This document shows, piece after piece, positions 61,671-64,000 of a DNA stretch of 64,000 nucleotides. The translations under genes were made by a program, and so were the position numbers. Under the pieces are notes generated by a model, which was given only the letters and a program-made list of their open reading frames with translations, did no database searches and had not been told where the DNA came from. Every line of letters begins with the position of its first letter. Within the stretch, counting starts at the first letter, position 1. Source of the stretch: Gammaproteobacteria bacterium. GTDB lineage: Bacteria; Pseudomonadota; Gammaproteobacteria; Nevskiales; Nevskiaceae. Location: contig JAPLSA010000004.1 in the NCBI GenBank assembly GCA_026398815.1, positions 1 to 64,000 of the forward strand, given 5' to 3'.

Positions 61671-62699
61671 ATGTCTGACAACACGCTCAAGACTGCTTCC
61701 GTGCTGGCGTTCGAACGCAAGCTGGATCCTTCCGATGCTCTTTTCTTCTCCGGCAACTGGAGCGAACGCGCCGCTGACCACGCATGGCCCGGCGTGACAC
61801 TGCGCGAAAAGTCCGTGCGCGGCACGATTTCCAATCGTCTCAAGACCAAGGATCAGGATCCGGCGAAGCTGGATGCCGCGATCGAAAATCCCAACCTGCA
61901 AAAGGTCCATGTGGCCGCGCTTCCAGCCGAGGCTGATACGCTGAAGGTGCGCTTCACCTTGCGGGTGCTGGCCGGCACCGGCACCCCTTCGGCCTGCAAC
62001 GACGCGGCGTACCGGCACAAGCTGGTCGCCACTGCAGCGAGCTACGTGAAGACGCACGGCTTCACCGAACTGGCGCGGCGTTATGCCATCAATCTCGCCA
62101 ATGGCCGCTTCCTGTGGCGCAACCGCATCGGCGCCGAGCAGGTGGAAGTGCAGATTGCGCAACGGGTCGACGGCAAGGCCGCCCGGACCTGGACTTTCGA
62201 CGCACTGGCCCTGTCGCTGCGCGGGTTCACCGTCGAAACTGCGGCCGCCACCGGGCTGAACGAGCTTGCCGCGCTGATCGCCGGCGCGCTGGCGGGCGAG
62301 CATCACCTGTTGCTGGAGATTTCTGCTTTCGTCCGCGTGGGCGCAGGTCAGGAAGTGTTCCCATCGCAGGAATTGATCCTTGATCGCGGTCGCAGCGACA
62401 GGAGCAGGACGCTCTACGACATCAATGGCGTGGCGGGTATCCACTCACAGAAGCTCGGCAACGCCATTCGCACCATCGACACCTGGTATCCGGAGGCCGA
62501 GGAGCTGGGGCCGATCGCCGTCGAGCCTTACGGTTCGGTGACCACGCTGGGCAAGGCCTACCGGCAGCCGAAGGCCAAGGTGGATTTCTACACGCTGCTC
62601 GACAACTGGATGCTCAAGGACAAGGTGCCGGATGAAGGCAACCAGCACTACGTGATGGCAGTACTGGTGCGCGGTGGCGTATTCGGCGATGCAGGCTGA
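61671..62699 (+). CDS. csy3: Csy3 / Cas7f backbone subunit
   Basis: 342 aa. It polymerises along the crRNA spacer, kinking out every sixth nucleotide. Features: TASVLAFERKLDPSDALFFSGNW at the N-terminus, LRVLAGTGTPSACNDAAYR, LANGRFLWRNRIGAEQVEVQI and GNAIRTIDTWYPEAEELGPIAVEPYGSVTTLGKAYR. ATG 61671 has GGAG 11 bp upstream, 16 bp after csy2. Confidence 0.97.
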   Translation: MSDNTLKTASVLAFERKLDPSDALFFSGNWSERAADHAWPGVTLREKSVRGTISNRLKTKDQDPAKLDAAIENPNLQKVHVAALPAEADTLKVRFTLRVLAGTGTPSACNDAAYRHKLVATAASYVKTHGFTELARRYAINLANGRFLWRNRIGAEQVEVQIAQRVDGKAARTWTFDALALSLRGFTVETAAATGLNELAALIAGALAGEHHLLLEISAFVRVGAGQEVFPSQELILDRGRSDRSRTLYDINGVAGIHSQKLGNAIRTIDTWYPEAEELGPIAVEPYGSVTTLGKAYRQPKAKVDFYTLLDNWMLKDKVPDEGNQHYVMAVLVRGGVFGDAG

Positions 62700-62702
62700 G
62701 CC

Positions 62703-63269
62703 ATGGATCACTACCTCGACCTGCGGCTCCGGGCGGATCCGGAGCTTCCCCCTCACCAGCTGATGGATGCCCTGTTTGCGCGGCTGCATCGGGCGCTGGT
62801 GCACGGCAGCCATCGTGACATCGGCCTGAGTTTTCCCGATGCCCGGCAAGGCCCGCGCGTCAGCCTGGGCAGCCGGCTGCGGCTTCACGGAACAGCAACG
62901 GCACTGGCACGGCTGGATCCGCCGTCCTGGCTGGTCGGCATGAAGGACCACGTCGACGCCGTCGCCGGGGTGCTCGCCGTGCCCGAAGCAGCCAGCGTCA
63001 TCGCTGTCCGGCGCGTTCAAGCCAAGAGCAATGTCGACCGCCTGCGCCGTCGGCAGATGAAGCGCAAGGGCTGGACGTCCGCCGAAGCCACCGCCGCGAT
63101 TCCGGACTCGGCCGCCGAAAACCTCGACCTGCCGTTCCTGACCGTCCGCAGCCAAAGCACCGGCCAGACCTTCCGCCTGTTCGTTCGGCAACACTCGATG
63201 CCATCGGTCGCCACAGGAGAGTTCAACGGCTATGGCCTGAGCACCGAAGCGACGCTGCCCCTTTTCTGA
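62703..63269 (+). CDS. cas6f: Cas6f / Csy4 pre-crRNA endoribonuclease
   Basis: 188 aa. MDHYLDLRLRADPELPP opens as in Pseudomonas Csy4, and the catalytic His29 is conserved (ARLHRAL). RVQAKSNVDRLRRRQMKRK is the arginine-rich helix and base-reading segment. LPFLTVRSQSTGQTFRLFVR supplies the C-terminal RNA contacts. It cuts 3' of the repeat hairpin stem CTGCC/GGCAG. It should also process the CreR-like transcript, whose hairpins keep the same stem. Last gene of the operon, 129 bp before the array. Confidence 0.97.
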   Translation: MDHYLDLRLRADPELPPHQLMDALFARLHRALVHGSHRDIGLSFPDARQGPRVSLGSRLRLHGTATALARLDPPSWLVGMKDHVDAVAGVLAVPEAASVIAVRRVQAKSNVDRLRRRQMKRKGWTSAEATAAIPDSAAENLDLPFLTVRSQSTGQTFRLFVRQHSMPSVATGEFNGYGLSTEATLPLF

Positions 63270-63277
63270 CCCAAATT

Positions 63278-63329
63278 CCGGAACGGGTAGGCAAGCCAAT
63301 GAATTCAAAGGCTTGGCGACCCGTTCCGG
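63278..63329. repeat. Inverted repeat after cas6f
   Basis: CCGGAACGGGT (63278-63288) and ACCCGTTCCGG (63319-63329) are perfect arms, with inner arms CAAGCC/GGCTTG. It begins 9 bp after the cas6f stop. Likely ends the csy transcript or marks the leader border; no T-run follows. Confidence 0.55.
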
Positions 63330-63369
63330 CAAAGGGTCAGACGAAGGCTTGCGATGACTTCGGTTTGTA

Positions 63370-63382
63370 GATCAAAGCGTTA
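63370..63382 (+). promoter_or_regulatory. IHF-like site in the CRISPR leader
   Basis: GATCAAAGCGTTA fits WATCAANNNNTTR at all fixed positions but the first, 16 bp before repeat 1. IHF bending of the leader assists spacer integration in I-E and I-F systems, so this is a plausible adaptation site. The leader is about 63270-63398. Confidence 0.6.
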
Positions 63383-63398
63383 GGTATGCAATGCAGTA

Positions 63399-64000
63399 GT
63401 TCACTGCCGCGTAGGCAGCTCAGAAATGCGTGGCAGCAGTGGTGATCTGCCACCAGATCGTTCACTGCCGCGTAGGCAGCTCAGAAAGGAAAGCGCATGG
63501 GCCGGCACAAGCCGGTCATGTTCACTGCCGCGTAGGCAGCTCAGAAAATGCCGGTGAACCAGGTGCCGGGCGGCAGATCGTTCACTGCCGCGTAGGCAGC
63601 TCAGAAAGGTTTTCGGCGAGCGGGATCATGTTCGTGAGGGTTCACTGCCGCGTAGGCAGCTCAGAAAACGGTGCGGCTGTGGTGGTTCATCAGCACCTAG
63701 TTCACTGCCGCGTAGGCAGCTCAGAAAGATCGGCGTCTTGCCGATCTGCAGCGACTCCATGTTCACTGCCGCGTAGGCAGCTCAGAAAATGCTCAGCGCC
63801 CCCGCAGGCCGGGCGTGTTGGTTCACTGCCGCGTCGGCAGCTCAGAAACTGATGACCGCCCCGACCCCCAACCTGATCGGGTTCACTGCCGCGTAGGCAG
63901 CTCAGAAAAGCATCGCGGCCCGGGCGGCGGCCGGCGTGGAGTTCACTGCCGCGTAGGCAGCTCAGAAATGGCGGCACCGATCAGCACCAGGCCGCCGGTG
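63399..64000 (+). CRISPR. Type I-F CRISPR array (10 repeats visible, continues past the edge)
   Basis: Repeat of 28 bp starting GTTCACTGCCGCGTAGGCAG and ending CTCAGAAA, the standard I-F form. Repeats start at 63399, 63460, 63520, 63580, 63640, 63700, 63761, 63821, 63881 and 63941. Spacers are 32 bp except the first (63427-63459) and sixth (63728-63760), which are 33. The last 32 bases of the window are a complete spacer. Repeat 8 (63821) has A to C at position 15. The leader is on the cas6f side, so the first spacers are the newest. Confidence 0.98.

Noticed and set aside
63430-63852. Frame encoding repeated HCRVGSSE units
   Set aside because: It is the translated CRISPR repeat, not a protein.

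Overview
The window is a GC-rich chromosomal segment of a gammaproteobacterium. The conserved block pilM-N-O-P-Q / aroK / aroB / dgt / gltB beside mrcA (PBP1a), the type I-F CRISPR-Cas system and the lipid/aromatic enzymes fit a Nevskiales- or Xanthomonadales-like organism; that assignment is inference.

Layout. (1) 1-15.8 kb is core genome: leftward gltB (partial), a REP-associated transposase (RAYT), dgt, aroB, aroK and pilQPONM, then rightward mrcA, an unknown gene, pdeM and an SDR epimerase. (2) 15.8-24.9 kb is accessory but chromosomal: a TetR-led operon with a PF10118-type hydrolase and two tandem styrene-oxide-isomerase-like membrane proteins; an FeS-type photolyase with DUF2256; a patatin; and a Baeyer-Villiger monooxygenase divergent from an AraC regulator. 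(3) 24.9-54.3 kb is a mobile island inserted in a tRNA-Arg(CCG) gene. The 5' half of the original tRNA (acceptor GCGCTCG) is at 24931, and its matching 3' half (CGAGCGC-ACCA) plus terminator is displaced to 54241-54321. Left-end genes are a repressor, xis and int behind a near-perfect sigma-70 promoter, an HD protein, a KfrA-like protein and lipoproteins. The middle is a patchwork aromatic-catabolism cargo: XylM/XylA/XylB/XylC-like methyl-arene oxidation, a BenAB/XylXY-like Rieske dioxygenase, a PdxA2/TphB-like diol dehydrogenase and a LysR regulator, with broken genes at the joints. The right end is a translationally coupled trio: a ParB-like small protein and two giant tyrosine-recombinase-like proteins. 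(4) 54.3-64 kb is a complete type I-F CRISPR-Cas locus: cas1, cas2-3, csy1, csy2, csy3, cas6f and an array running off the window edge (10 repeats visible).

Main discovery. The 519-bp gap between cas2-3 and csy1 contains a minus-strand mini-CRISPR: two degenerate I-F repeats that keep the Cas6f hairpin, around a 24-nt spacer. The spacer matches 19/24 positions of a site about 150 bp away that overlaps a TTGACT -35 element upstream of csy1 and has an exact 5'-CC PAM. Two of the five mismatches fall at spacer positions 6 and 12, which type I-F complexes leave unpaired. This is the architecture of a CreR-type Cas-regulating RNA, here in a type I-F system, predicted to let the Csy complex repress its own operon.
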